A DNA stretch of 13,989 bases from Chloroflexota bacterium (GTDB taxonomy: Bacteria > Chloroflexota > UBA4733), in the NCBI GenBank assembly GCA_025449435.1, contig JANWJO010000129.1, positions 1 to 13,989 of the forward strand. The letters are read 5' to 3'. This document shows positions 1-7,768 of the stretch, one piece after another. The position numbers and the translations under genes were made by a program. Position 1 is the first letter of the stretch, and every line of letters begins with the position of its first letter. A model generated the notes under the pieces. The model did not search any database. It was given only the letters and a program-made list of their open reading frames with translations, and was not told where the DNA came from.

Positions 1-773
1 AGTACGTCGGGCAGGGGCGCAAGCTTATCGACATCGCCGCCGACTTCCGCCTGCACGATCTTGCTACCTATGAGCAGTGGTATCAGGTGACGCACCCGGC
101 CCCACAGTTGTTGCCGGCCGCCGTGTACGGCTTGCCGGAACTGCATAAGGCGCAGATCGCGCAAGCGGAACTGGTAGCGAACCCGGGCTGCTACCCCACT
201 GGCGCCATCTTGGGCCTGGCGCCTGCCGTAGCGCATGGACTGATCCAGCCCGACGTAATCGTCGACGCCAAAAGCGGCGTTTCCGGAGCTGGCCGCAACG
301 CCAAGCTGGAGTACAGTTTTAGCGAACTCAACGAGTCGGTCGTGGCTTACAGTGTCGAGGGCCACCGGCATATGCCGGAGATCACCCAAGAACTGGGCGA
401 GTTGAGCACGTCGCCCGTTGAGGTGACGTTCATTCCGCATCTGATTCCCATGACGCGCGGCATCCTCACCACCAGCTATGCCAGGCTCAAGCAGGATGTA
501 TCCCAAAGCGATGTGGTGGACGTGTACACCGCGTTCTATAAGGACGCGCCGTTCACTCGCATTCTCAACAAGCCGCCCCACACCAAATGGGCATCCGGGA
601 GCAACGACTGTTTGATCTACCCCACCGTTGATGCCCGTACTGGACGCTTGATTGTGTTCTCCGCACTGGATAACCTGGTAAAGGGAGCGGGAGGACAGGC
701 AGTCCACAACATGAACATCATGTGCGGGTTCGCCCAGACTTGCGGTCTTGAGCAACTGGCCTTGTTCCCGTAA
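1..773 (+). CDS. argC: N-acetyl-gamma-glutamyl-phosphate reductase, 5' partial
   Basis: Reduces N-acetylglutamyl 5-phosphate to the semialdehyde with NADPH, the third step of arginine synthesis in the cytoplasm. The frame is open from base 3, giving about 256 residues of a usual length near 345, so roughly the first 90 residues (most of the NADP-binding Rossmann fold) lie outside the window. Visible family signatures are IDIAADFRL, then HPAP...AVYGLPEL, the catalytic cysteine in NPGCYPTG (visible residue 63), and the catalytic histidine region EGHRHMPEI. The C-terminal half includes FIPHLIPMTRGI and ends ...LFP before TAA. It is the first visible gene of the arg cluster, and its promoter is outside the window. 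The gap to argJ is unusually long (211 nt) for an operon. Identification is secure from motifs. Confidence 0.97.
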   Translation, partial: YVGQGRKLIDIAADFRLHDLATYEQWYQVTHPAPQLLPAAVYGLPELHKAQIAQAELVANPGCYPTGAILGLAPAVAHGLIQPDVIVDAKSGVSGAGRNAKLEYSFSELNESVVAYSVEGHRHMPEITQELGELSTSPVEVTFIPHLIPMTRGILTTSYARLKQDVSQSDVVDVYTAFYKDAPFTRILNKPPHTKWASGSNDCLIYPTVDARTGRLIVFSALDNLVKGAGGQAVHNMNIMCGFAQTCGLEQLALFP

Positions 774-814
774 TGCTCTCACCACTCACCTTTAGCCATC
801 AAGACCAGCCCGCC

Positions 815-984
815 GCTCACCGTGCGAGCCTCCGTCTGCGTCGTCGCGGCCGGTCCGGAACTGTCCGGGCGCGGCCGCGATCCGCACGTTAAGGGGGGGA
901 CGCAGCGCCACACCCCGGCCGTGCCGCGTGTGGCTTCCCATCCTGGTTCCAGGCAATACGAGTTGAGAAGGCGAGCGACGTGCT
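815..984 (+). promoter_or_regulatory. Structured 5' leader of argJ (candidate cis-acting RNA)
   Basis: Non-coding stretch between argC and argJ with strong RNA folding. The core is a hairpin at 843-881: GTCGCGGCCG pairs with CGGCCGCGAT (one G-U, 10 pairs), followed past one bulged G by GTCCGG/CCGGGC (6 pairs) and the loop AACTGT. Around it CGTGCG (821-826) can pair with CGCACG (883-888), and CTGCGTC (836-842) can pair with GACGCAG (899-905). These two cross, so they form a pseudoknot or exclude each other. A third hairpin pairs 907-913 (GCCACAC) with 928-934 (GTGTGGC). CGTTAA (887-892) is complementary to TTAACG (988-993), just inside argJ. The folding is read directly from the sequence. A regulatory role, and arginine as the signal, are inference. 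The 6-7 base pairings alone could arise by chance, but the 16-pair hairpin is hard to explain that way. Confidence 0.45.
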
Positions 985-2196
985 GTGTTAACGGTAATCA
1001 GCGGTGGGGGAGCGACCACTCCCCTGGGGTTTCGGGCTGGGGCGCTCCCAGCCAACGTCAAAGGCGATGGGGGCACCAAGCCTGATGTCGGGATGCTGGT
1101 CAGCGATGTGCCTGCTAGCGTCGCTGGCGTGTTCACCACCAACAAAGTGTGCGCTGCGCCGGTGCTGCTGTGCCGCGAAGTGGTGTCGAGGGGTCGGGCC
1201 CAGGCCATCGTTTTCAACAGCGGCAATGCCAACGCCTGCACCGGCGAACAGGGCAAGCGTGACGCGGCCCGTATGGCGTCCCTCGCGGCTATCCGTGAGA
1301 ACATCGCACCTGAGTTGGTGCTGGTCGCATCCACCGGAGTGATCGGTGTACCATTGCCGGTCGACCGGGTGGCGGACGGCATTCAGCGCTTGCACCTGTC
1401 ATCAGCCGGCGGTCACGACGCTGCGGTGGCGATGATGACAACCGACACGTTCTCCAAGGAACACGCGATTCAGGTCACCGTCGATGGCCGTAGCTTCACA
1501 GTGGGTGGCATGGCCAAGGGATCCGGCATGATCCATCCCCAGATGGCCACGATGTTAGCGTTCATGACCACCGATGCACCTGTGGATGCCGCCTACGCGC
1601 AGCTACTGTTGCGGCAGGTAACCGACCGCACATTTAATATGTTGTCGGTGGATGGCGACACGTCGACCAATGACACCCTCACCTTGCTCGCCAACGGCGC
1701 GGCTGGCGGACCAGTGCTCAAAGGTGGTGACGCCGCATCGGCGGCCTTCGAGCAGGCGGTGTGGGCCGTGTGCCGGGAGCTCACGCTCTTGCTAGCTCGC
1801 GATGGCGAAGGCGCCACCAAGGTGATCGAGGTTAAGGTCAGCGGCGCTCGCTCGGAAGAGGACGCGCGCAAGATCGCACTGGCCATTGTGAAGTCGCCGT
1901 TGTTGAAAGCAGCGGTGGACGGCGCCGACCCTAACTGGGGCCGAATCGCCTGCGCCACGGGCTACAGCGGCGCTGAACTCGACCCCGATGCGCTGGACAT
2001 TGCGATGGTCGGCGTACCACTCATGCGTCAGGGTACGCCGATTCCCTTTGACAAGCCAGCGGTCACCGAGTTGATTCGGGAGTCCAAGCACGTCATCATC
2101 GAGGTTAACTGTCACCTGGGTGCTGGTGAAGCGACAGGCTGGGGTTGCGACCTCACCGAAGAATACGTGCATATCAACGGCCATTACACTACCTGA
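985..2196 (+). CDS. argJ: Bifunctional glutamate N-acetyltransferase / ornithine acetyltransferase
   Basis: Moves the acetyl group from N-acetylornithine to glutamate, which regenerates N-acetylglutamate and releases ornithine (cyclic pathway). The 403-aa length is normal for ArgJ. The proprotein cuts itself between Ala188 and Thr189 in the motif [14 protein letters not shown], and the freed Thr189 is the nucleophile. Other family marks are [43 protein letters not shown] and the C-terminal [10 protein letters not shown]. The GTG at 985 is the only sensible start: an in-frame TGA lies at 964-966 and no other start codon lies between. AGAAGG at 966-971 is a somewhat distant ribosome binding site (13 nt). 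A folded leader precedes the gene. Whether it also takes acetyl-CoA (bifunctional) or only acetylornithine cannot be told from sequence. Confidence 0.96.
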   Translation: MLTVISGGGATTPLGFRAGALPANVKGDGGTKPDVGMLVSDVPASVAGVFTTNKVCAAPVLLCREVVSRGRAQAIVFNSGNANACTGEQGKRDAARMASLAAIRENIAPELVLVASTGVIGVPLPVDRVADGIQRLHLSSAGGHDAAVAMMTTDTFSKEHAIQVTVDGRSFTVGGMAKGSGMIHPQMATMLAFMTTDAPVDAAYAQLLLRQVTDRTFNMLSVDGDTSTNDTLTLLANGAAGGPVLKGGDAASAAFEQAVWAVCRELTLLLARDGEGATKVIEVKVSGARSEEDARKIALAIVKSPLLKAAVDGADPNWGRIACATGYSGAELDPDALDIAMVGVPLMRQGTPIPFDKPAVTELIRESKHVIIEVNCHLGAGEATGWGCDLTEEYVHINGHYTT

Positions 2197-2214
2197 GCAC
2201 GCGAGGCAAGCGGC

Positions 2215-2222
2215 GAGAAGGA
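2215..2222 (+). promoter_or_regulatory. Ribosome binding site deciding the argB start
   Basis: GAGAAGGA lies 6 nt before ATG 2229. It selects this start over an in-frame ATG at 2145, which lies inside argJ and would add a 28-residue extension unlike any acetylglutamate kinase I know. Confidence 0.8.
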
Positions 2223-2228
2223 CCACCC

Positions 2229-3128
2229 ATGAAGGTTATTCCAGGCGCGGAACTCAATTTCGAGGGTAACGGCGCCACCCTCGCACTGGTGGAAGCGCTG
2301 CCCTATGTCACCCGCTGGATCGGCACGACCATCGTTATCAAACTTGGCGGTAGCGCTCTAGAGGCCGACCGCGCCGTGCTGGAAGACTGCGTACAGTTGC
2401 GCAAGCTGGGCATCAATCCAGTAGTGGTGCATGGCGGTGGTCCAGCGATCAGCGCGTGGCTCAAGCGCTTGGGCAAAGAGAGCCGCTTTCACAACGGCCT
2501 GCGCGTGACCGATGCTGAAACACGCGACGTGGCGCGCATGACGCTCATCGGGGAGGTGAACGCCACTCTGGTGGCGCTAGTCAACCAATTAGGCGGTAGG
2601 GCAATCGGGCTGTCCGGTCTGGATGGGCCAATGATTCGCGCGCGCTACCACCGCGCCTACGGTGACATTGGCTACGTGGGCGATATCGAGCACGTGGACA
2701 TTGCACCCATCCAAGCGGTTGTCAACGCCGGCTTCATCCCGGTGATCGCGCCCATCGGCTACGGCCCAGAAGGGGAAGCGCTCAACATCAACGCCGACAC
2801 CGCTGCCGCCGATGTGGCCGTGGCACTGGCGGCCACCAAGATGATCTTTCTCACCGATGTCGTGGGCATACTGGATCATCAGCACAACCTCATTTCCGAG
2901 ATCAATGTCGATGAGCTGGCAGGATTGCTTACCGACGGCACGGTGACCGGCGGCATGATTCCCAAAGTGGCGGCTTGCGAGCGCGCCATGGCTGGTGTTG
3001 AGCAAACGCACATCATCGATGGGCGCATTCCGCACGCCCTGGTACGCGAACTCTTTACGGATTTTGGCGTGGGCACTATGATCGTGCGCGGGCAGCCAGC
3101 CAGCATCGCCGCACCTACCCCTCTGTAA
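2229..3128 (+). CDS. argB: Acetylglutamate kinase, arginine-sensitive type
   Basis: Phosphorylates N-acetylglutamate with ATP, the committed and usually regulated step when ArgJ recycles the acetyl group. At 299 aa it belongs to the amino acid kinase family: VIKLGGSAL with Lys38, the substrate loop VVVHGGGPAIS (residues 65-75), GLRVTDAETRDV, LNINADTAAADVA, FLTDVVGI and TGGMIPKV. Before Lys38 lies a stretch (about residues 15-32) of the form LALVEALPYVTRWIG. It resembles the N-terminal helix that lets arginine-inhibited kinases form hexamers, as in Thermotoga maritima, and that the short E. coli enzyme lacks. The C-terminal FTDFGVGTMIV also matches the arginine-site region of that class. Feedback inhibition by arginine is therefore a reasoned inference. 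The gene follows argJ by 32 nt. Confidence 0.96.
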   Translation: MKVIPGAELNFEGNGATLALVEALPYVTRWIGTTIVIKLGGSALEADRAVLEDCVQLRKLGINPVVVHGGGPAISAWLKRLGKESRFHNGLRVTDAETRDVARMTLIGEVNATLVALVNQLGGRAIGLSGLDGPMIRARYHRAYGDIGYVGDIEHVDIAPIQAVVNAGFIPVIAPIGYGPEGEALNINADTAAADVAVALAATKMIFLTDVVGILDHQHNLISEINVDELAGLLTDGTVTGGMIPKVAACERAMAGVEQTHIIDGRIPHALVRELFTDFGVGTMIVRGQPASIAAPTPL

Positions 3129-3135
3129 ATGCTTG

Positions 3136-3156
3136 CCCGTGGGCTCACTGCACGGG
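3136..3156 (+). other. Small hairpin in the argB-argD gap
   Basis: CCCGTG (3136-3141) pairs with CACGGG (3151-3156) around a 9-nt loop, just after the argB stop. No T-run follows, so it is not a normal intrinsic terminator. It could mark an mRNA processing or stability point, or be chance. Confidence 0.3.
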
Positions 3157-3194
3157 ACCATCGCCCAAAACATTAGCTGAAGGGAACACAGTAC

Positions 3195-4409
3195 ATGGCA
3201 GCGACCACGTCGGCCACGGCTACCTGGAGCGAGCTCGAAGCTCGCTACTACATGCACACGTTCAAGCGCCTCCCGCTGGCGATCGACCACGGGGACGGCG
3301 TCTACGTCGTAGATGCCGATGGCAAGCGATATATGGACTGGCTGGCCGGCATCGCGGTCAACACACTGGGGCATAACCACCCGGCGTTGGTGGGGGCGAT
3401 CACCGAGCAGGCCAAAAAGCTCATCCACATCACAAACTTGTTTTACACCAAGCCACAGCTTGATCTGGCGGCGCTGTTGTGCGAGCACACCGGCATGGAG
3501 CGAGTGTTCTTCGCCAATAGCGGCGCGGAGATCAACGAAGGCGCGATCAAGCTAGCGCGCATCTGGGGCAAAAAGAATCGCGGCGGCGCCTATGAGGTGA
3601 TCACCGCGATGAACTCGTTCCACGGGCGCACACTGGCCATGGTGGCGGCAACCGGGCAACCCCACTATCAGGAGCCGTACGAGCCGCTGCCCAGTGGGTT
3701 CACGAACGTCCCCTATAACGACTTTGAGGCCATCCAGGCTGCTACCACGGCCGATACGGTGGCGATTATGCTGGAACCCATCCAGGGCGAATCGGGCATT
3801 CATCTGGCCGACCCGCAATACCTGGCCGACGTGCGCGAGTGGTGCGACATGCAAGGGTTGCTCTTGATCTTCGACGAGATCCAATCGGGCATGGGGCGCA
3901 CCGGCCACTTCCTGGCGGCGCAAGGCTATGGCATCGAACCCGACGTGATCACCCTGGCCAAGGCACTAGCTGGCGGCGTGCCGATTGGCGCGTTGCTTGC
4001 ACGCGGCAGCGCGGCCGAAGCGTTCGGCCCAGGCGACCACGGCGGCACGTTTGGCGGCAACCCACTCGCGTGTGCCGCGGGCGTGGCCGTTATGCGCACC
4101 CTGCTGGAACAAAATCTGATGAAGAACGCCAGCGATCAGGGCGGCTACCTTATGGCGAAGCTGTCGGAGTTGCGCAACACGTTCCCCTTTATTACCGAAG
4201 TGCGCGGTCGCGGCCTGATGATCGCGTTCGACATGTCCATCGCCAAGGCGCCCGCCCTGGTGCTAGCGGCCATCAGTGAAGGGTTGATTGTCAACGCCAC
4301 GGGCCCCAACACCATCCGTATCGTGCCACCACTCATCCTCACACGGGCGCAGGTCGATGAAGGTATCGCGGCGCTCAAGAAGGCTCTGGCCAAACTGGAG
4401 GATGCATAG
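3195..4409 (+). CDS. argD: Acetylornithine aminotransferase
   Basis: PLP-dependent class III aminotransferase that converts N-acetylglutamate semialdehyde to N-acetylornithine with glutamate as amino donor. The 404-aa length is normal. Motifs in order: NTLGHNHPALV, NLFYTKPQL, FFANSGAEINEGAIKLAR (phosphate-binding), NSFHGRTLAMVAATGQ, MLEPIQGESG, the cofactor aspartate Asp227 in IFDEIQSGMGRTG, and the Schiff-base Lys256 in TLAKALAGGVPIGALL, then GTFGGNPLACAAG. Start ATG 3195 follows GAAGGGA (3179-3185) at 9 nt. The gene ends by overlapping argG by one base. Related enzymes act on ornithine, GABA or succinylornithine, but the position between argB and argG makes the arginine role clear. Confidence 0.96.
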   Translation: MAATTSATATWSELEARYYMHTFKRLPLAIDHGDGVYVVDADGKRYMDWLAGIAVNTLGHNHPALVGAITEQAKKLIHITNLFYTKPQLDLAALLCEHTGMERVFFANSGAEINEGAIKLARIWGKKNRGGAYEVITAMNSFHGRTLAMVAATGQPHYQEPYEPLPSGFTNVPYNDFEAIQAATTADTVAIMLEPIQGESGIHLADPQYLADVREWCDMQGLLLIFDEIQSGMGRTGHFLAAQGYGIEPDVITLAKALAGGVPIGALLARGSAAEAFGPGDHGGTFGGNPLACAAGVAVMRTLLEQNLMKNASDQGGYLMAKLSELRNTFPFITEVRGRGLMIAFDMSIAKAPALVLAAISEGLIVNATGPNTIRIVPPLILTRAQVDEGIAALKKALAKLEDA

Positions 4410-5653
4410 TGGGCAAAGTCGTACTGGCCTACTCCGGCGGGCTTGACACGTCGGTTGCCATTCGCTGGATCAAGGAAAAATATGACCTCGACGTCATCAC
4501 GTTGACCGTTGACGTGGGCAACAAGCCGGACCTGGAAGCGATCAAGGAGAAGGCCCTCCAGATCGGCGCGATCAAGGCCTACGTGGTCGATGGCCGCGAC
4601 GACTTCGTCAAATATTTCGTCTGGCCTGCCCTGCAGTGTGGTGCGATCTACGAGAACGCCTACTTGCTGGCTACGGCACTGGCCCGCCCATTGATTTCCA
4701 AGTACCTGGTGGATGTGGCGCGGTCCGAGGGGGCGGAAGCGGTGGCACACGGCTGCACCGGCAAGGGAAACGACCAGGTGCGGTTCGATGTGTCCATCCA
4801 GACGCTGGCCCCAGCCATCAAAGTGATTGCGCCGGTGCGCGAATGGCGGCTCACGCGTGACGAGAGCTTGCGCTACGCCGAGAAGCACGGCATTCCCGTC
4901 CAGGCGACCAAGAAGAGCCCGTACAGCACCGACGAGAACCTGTGGGGACGCAGCGTCGAGGCTGGCGTGCTGGAAGACGCCTGGCAGGAACCGCCAGCAG
5001 ATGTGTGGGATTGGACGTCGCAGCCGGACAAGTGGCCGAAGCAGCCACAGATCGTGGAGATCGGCTTCGAGCACGGCATTCCGGTGTCGCTCGACGGCCA
5101 GCGGATGGATGGCGTCGCACTGGTCGAGACACTCTCGGCAATCGCTGGCGCGCACGGCGTCGGGAGGGTAGACCACATTGAGAACCGCCTGGTAGGCATC
5201 AAGTCGCGGGAAGTGTATGAAACGCCCGCCGGTACGACGCTATTTCTGGCCCATCAGTGGCTGGAACAGATGACACTCACGCGAGACACCGCTCGGTTCA
5301 AGCGGTTCGTGGCGGAGGAGTACAGCAATCTCATCTACAACGGCCTGTTCTTCTCTCCATTGCGTTCGGATCTGCAAGCGTTTGCCGCCAGCACGCAGCG
5401 CCACGTGACCGGCGCGGTGCGCGTGAAGTTGTTCCAGGGTCAGTGCACGGTGGCCGGCCGGCGCGCTCCAGAGTCCCTGTATCGCGAAGACCTTGCAACC
5501 TACTCTGATGCCGACAAATTCGACCACTCGTCTGCCGTAGGGTTTATCCAACTATGGGGCCTGGGCCAGCGCACGGCGGCGCGGGTGCAGATGCTAGGCA
5601 GCGGCCAGGCTGGCGACGAGATGCCGCAATTGCACACGCCACAAGCCGAGTAA
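4409..5653 (+). CDS. argG: Argininosuccinate synthase
   Basis: Condenses citrulline with aspartate, using ATP to give AMP and PPi, to make argininosuccinate. At 414 aa it carries the N-type ATP pyrophosphatase P-loop YSGGLDTSVAI (SGGLDTS at residues 9-15). It also has AHGCTGKGNDQVRF (citrulline/aspartate site), YSTDENLWGRS and the dimerisation region with YNGLFFSPLR. The start is GTG 4409, sharing its G with the argD TAG (TAGTG), so translation is probably coupled. It is the last arg gene visible: argF and argH do not follow, and the next gene is on the other strand only 22 nt on. The last 20 or so residues are weakly conserved in this family. Confidence 0.97.
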   Translation: MGKVVLAYSGGLDTSVAIRWIKEKYDLDVITLTVDVGNKPDLEAIKEKALQIGAIKAYVVDGRDDFVKYFVWPALQCGAIYENAYLLATALARPLISKYLVDVARSEGAEAVAHGCTGKGNDQVRFDVSIQTLAPAIKVIAPVREWRLTRDESLRYAEKHGIPVQATKKSPYSTDENLWGRSVEAGVLEDAWQEPPADVWDWTSQPDKWPKQPQIVEIGFEHGIPVSLDGQRMDGVALVETLSAIAGAHGVGRVDHIENRLVGIKSREVYETPAGTTLFLAHQWLEQMTLTRDTARFKRFVAEEYSNLIYNGLFFSPLRSDLQAFAASTQRHVTGAVRVKLFQGQCTVAGRRAPESLYREDLATYSDADKFDHSSAVGFIQLWGLGQRTAARVQMLGSGQAGDEMPQLHTPQAE

Positions 5654-5675
5654 GGGGATCGGCCGCATATAGGCG

Positions 5676-6113
5676 CTAGTCTTTCGAGAGCAGGTTAAGC
5701 CCCACCTCCGGCCGTTGAGGTGGCCGGGGCAACTTACCACCGCGCAGATCGTCGATCAGCGGACGTGTGTTGCGGATGAGGGCGGCCACATCCACCCCCT
5801 GACACGACGGCACAAAGGGCAACAGGCGATCGACGCCTTGCGAGAACTTGGCCAGGGCGCCGCGTTTATTGCCGCGCTCCAAGTGCAAATAGCCGACGCC
5901 GACCAGCAAGATGCCCTGGTAGAGCGACCGGATAGGGTCGGTTTCGCCCCGCCACAATTCCTCGAGTACTTCGTGGCAGGCGAAATAGTCACCGGCGTTG
6001 AACAGCGCGATGCCCTGTCGCAGTTTCGGCGGTGGTGCATCGCCACAGCGGCTGGACGGCGCAGGCGGCAACTTGGGAATAATCGGCAATCCGGTCTTGC
6101 TGGAAATACGCAT
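5676..6113 (-). CDS. DUF309 family protein
   Basis: A 145-aa cytoplasmic protein of the DUF309 family, biochemical function unknown. The core is residues about 31-97: a helical stretch GIALFNAGDYFACHEVLEELW followed by SLYQGILLVGVGYLHLERGN. It contains the family's HExxEExW-type motif, here with His47, Glu48, Glu51, Glu52 and Trp54. The first 30 residues are proline-rich and probably disordered. I chose ATG 6113 because AGGAGG (6124-6119 on this strand) sits 5 nt before it. A longer open frame to 6206 would begin with an arginine-rich stretch and has no such site. It is convergent with argG and divergent from the epimerase gene. Nothing in the context ties it to arginine synthesis. Confidence 0.85.
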   Translation of the reverse strand: MRISSKTGLPIIPKLPPAPSSRCGDAPPPKLRQGIALFNAGDYFACHEVLEELWRGETDPIRSLYQGILLVGVGYLHLERGNKRGALAKFSQGVDRLLPFVPSCQGVDVAALIRNTRPLIDDLRGGKLPRPPQRPEVGLNLLSKD

Positions 6114-6118
6114 GTGTG

Positions 6119-6124
6119 CCTCCT
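6119..6124 (-). promoter_or_regulatory. Strong ribosome binding site of the DUF309 gene
   Basis: AGGAGG on the minus strand, 5 nt before ATG 6113. It fixes the start of the DUF309 gene. Confidence 0.85.
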
Positions 6125-6144
6125 CGCGAGCCGCCCAGACTCGC

Positions 6145-6155
6145 CTTATAGTATG
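6145..6155. promoter_or_regulatory. Candidate divergent promoter core (-10 boxes on both strands)
   Basis: The only AT-rich spot in the 114-nt divergent gap. On the + strand TATAGT (6147-6152) would give a leader of about 70 nt for the epimerase. On the - strand TATAAG (6150-6145) would give a leader of about 25 nt for DUF309. No good -35 hexamer is visible on either side, so this is tentative. Confidence 0.3.
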
Positions 6156-6227
6156 CTCCGGTGGGGATCGCCGGGCGCGCAACAATCGCGCCACGGTCGG
6201 CGGCAATGCAGCAAGGGAGCGACAGAT

Positions 6228-7040
6228 ATGCCACTCAAGTTTGCGGTGCGGGAGAACATGGCGCCAGGGAAAACCCTGCGCGAGCGATTTGAAAACCTAG
6301 AAAGGCTCCACATCGCTGGCATCGAGCTCACCGGTGCGAGCACGCTCAATAACACCGCCGAAGTCGCCGAACTTGTGAAACAAACGGGCGTCATTCCCTG
6401 TGTCTGCTCTGGCCGTGATGGCGCAGCGCTCGATGCCAGGCCCAGCGAGCGTGAGCTGTTTCTGAGCGAACTGCGGCTGGCTCTGCAGGCGTGCGGGTCG
6501 TACGGCGGCGTCGGCGTGATCGTCGTTCCCCTGTTACCAGTAAAGATGGGCGGACGTCCACGCATCTCCGACCTGTCGCCCTGGAAGTCGAGTCTGGACC
6601 TGGAGCACGAGCTGTTCGCCGTACTCATGCATGAAGTCGTGCCGGTTGCCGAACAGGCTAATGCCTGCGTCATTGTGGAACCGCTCAATCGTTACGAACA
6701 GTGGTGGCCGAACCGCGTGGCGGAGGGAGCCGCCTTTTGCCAATTGATCGGCAGTAAGGGCATCCGGACCATGGCCGATTTCTTCCACATGAATATCGAA
6801 GAGCCCACGTTTGTTGATGCCGTTCAAGCGAACTTGCCGTACATCGCGCACGTACACCTGGCAGATAGCCAGCGCGCCCTACCCGGCACCGGTCATACCG
6901 ACTTTGGTCCCGCGCTCAAGGCATTGTTGAATGGCGGCTACGCAGGCTACTACGGTTTCGAGTGCCGGGTGGATGGGGACCCATTCGAGGCACTACCGGC
7001 GTCGATGGCCTACATCGAGCAGGCCGCTGGCCTACGCTAG
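6228..7040 (+). CDS. Sugar phosphate isomerase/epimerase, ketose 3-epimerase-like
   Basis: A 270-aa TIM-barrel protein of the xylose isomerase-like / AP endonuclease 2 superfamily, cytoplasmic. The four expected metal ligands are present in order: Glu151 (in VEPLNRYEQ), Asp184 (in MADFFHMNIEE), His210 (in HVHLADS) and Glu245 (in GFECR). EPLNRYE, FHMNIEE and HLADS...PGTGHTDF closely resemble D-tagatose/D-psicose 3-epimerases. A divalent-metal-dependent epimerase or isomerase acting on a ketose or ketose phosphate is therefore likely, but the substrate cannot be read. Start ATG 6228 has AAGGGAG (6213-6219) 8 nt before it. An open frame upstream to 5715 runs antisense through DUF309 and is not part of it. 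The glycosyltransferase follows after 50 nt, probably in the same transcript. Confidence 0.85.
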   Translation: MPLKFAVRENMAPGKTLRERFENLERLHIAGIELTGASTLNNTAEVAELVKQTGVIPCVCSGRDGAALDARPSERELFLSELRLALQACGSYGGVGVIVVPLLPVKMGGRPRISDLSPWKSSLDLEHELFAVLMHEVVPVAEQANACVIVEPLNRYEQWWPNRVAEGAAFCQLIGSKGIRTMADFFHMNIEEPTFVDAVQANLPYIAHVHLADSQRALPGTGHTDFGPALKALLNGGYAGYYGFECRVDGDPFEALPASMAYIEQAAGLR

Positions 7041-7090
7041 CACGTCAGTCAAGATGGCGGCGAGGATCGCCTCTTGAGAACGGGTGATCG

Positions 7091-7768
7091 GTGCGGCTGT
7101 CGGTGATTGTCCCGGCGCTCGATGAAGAGCGCATCATTGCCGCCACGCTTGCCCACACGCGACTGGCCGTTTCACCTCACGAGCTATTCGTTGCTGACAC
7201 TGGGAGTACCGATGCCACTGCTCAGGTAGCTGCCGACTATGCGCGCGTACTGGCCCTCCCCGGTACGCGTGGCGCTGCACTCAATGCCGCGGCGTCCATT
7301 GCCACCGGCGACGTCCTGCTGTTCCTGCACGCGGATACGCTGCTGCCTGAAAATGCAGCCGCCATCGTCGAGCGAGCGCTGCGTGATCTCCAGGTCGTCG
7401 GCGGTGCCTTCCGGCTTCGTCTAGACGATCCCCGGCTCGTGGCACGTCTCGTGACCTCCAGAGTTAACCTACGGTCGGCCACTCTGAACACCGTCTTCGG
7501 CGACCAAGCGTTGTTCGTCCGGCGCGATGATTTCGTGCAGGCTGGCGGCTACCGGGCGTGGAGTGTGATGGAAGATCTGGAGATCTTGTCACGTCTGCGC
7601 CAGCGGGGCCGCTTGCAACTGGTGGATGCGGCTGTCGTCACCTCGGCGCGGCGGCACCGTCGCAGCGGCTGGGCAAAGACGATCACCACCATCTGGCTGA
7701 TCAGCTTCCTGTTCCGCGTGGGTGTCCCCGCGCAGGCGATGGTCAGGCTGTACAAGCCCCAGCGCTAG
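7091..7768 (+). CDS. Family 2 glycosyltransferase, TIGR04283-like
   Basis: A 225-aa GT-A fold glycosyltransferase. The N-terminus LSVIVPALDEERII binds the nucleotide sugar. VADTGSTDAT (35-43) and LLFLHADT (76-83, a DxD-like site with Asp82) follow. Then come GGAFRLR, FGDQALFVRR (136-145), the base-binding MEDLEILSRLRQRGR (160-174) and TTSARR-like VTSARRHRR. GDQALFVRR with a C-terminal RxG-type tail that ends in a short hydrophobic segment (about 197-212) is the TIGR04283 pattern, a family whose members often sit beside a second sugar transferase or a radical SAM gene. Neither is seen here. The upstream epimerase suggests a shared sugar pathway (inference). The start is GTG 7091, with only a weak ribosome binding site. 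Donor and acceptor are unknown. Confidence 0.83.
   Translation: MRLSVIVPALDEERIIAATLAHTRLAVSPHELFVADTGSTDATAQVAADYARVLALPGTRGAALNAAASIATGDVLLFLHADTLLPENAAAIVERALRDLQVVGGAFRLRLDDPRLVARLVTSRVNLRSATLNTVFGDQALFVRRDDFVQAGGYRAWSVMEDLEILSRLRQRGRLQLVDAAVVTSARRHRRSGWAKTITTIWLISFLFRVGVPAQAMVRLYKPQR

Noticed and set aside
880..915. T-box-like stretch CGTTAAGGGGGGGACGCAGCG in the argJ leader
   Set aside because: The T-box core needs a TGGN that pairs with the tRNA NCCA end and an ACCGCG-like side. TGG is missing and no specifier loop is visible upstream, so I describe it only as a structured leader.
941..955. GGTTCCA resembling a tRNA T-loop
   Set aside because: It sits in a short CCTGG/CCAGG palindrome with no acceptor, D or anticodon arm around it.
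2145..2228. Upstream extension of argB from ATG 2145
   Set aside because: It overlaps the argJ end, has no ribosome binding site, and does not resemble any acetylglutamate kinase N-terminus; ATG 2229 has a good site.
2589..3488. 299-aa open frame on the minus strand across argB/argD
   Set aside because: It lies antisense to two well-identified genes and has no family features; a codon-bias shadow.
4145..5176. 343-aa open frame on the minus strand across argD/argG
   Set aside because: Antisense to argD and argG, with no recognisable motifs.
6114..6206. 31-residue extension of the DUF309 protein
   Set aside because: Arginine-rich and unsupported, while AGGAGG directly precedes ATG 6113 and the candidate promoter lies within the extension.
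5715..6227. Long N-terminal extension of the epimerase (441 aa in total)
   Set aside because: It runs antisense through DUF309; the TIM barrel begins at MPLKFAVREN with its own ribosome binding site at ATG 6228.
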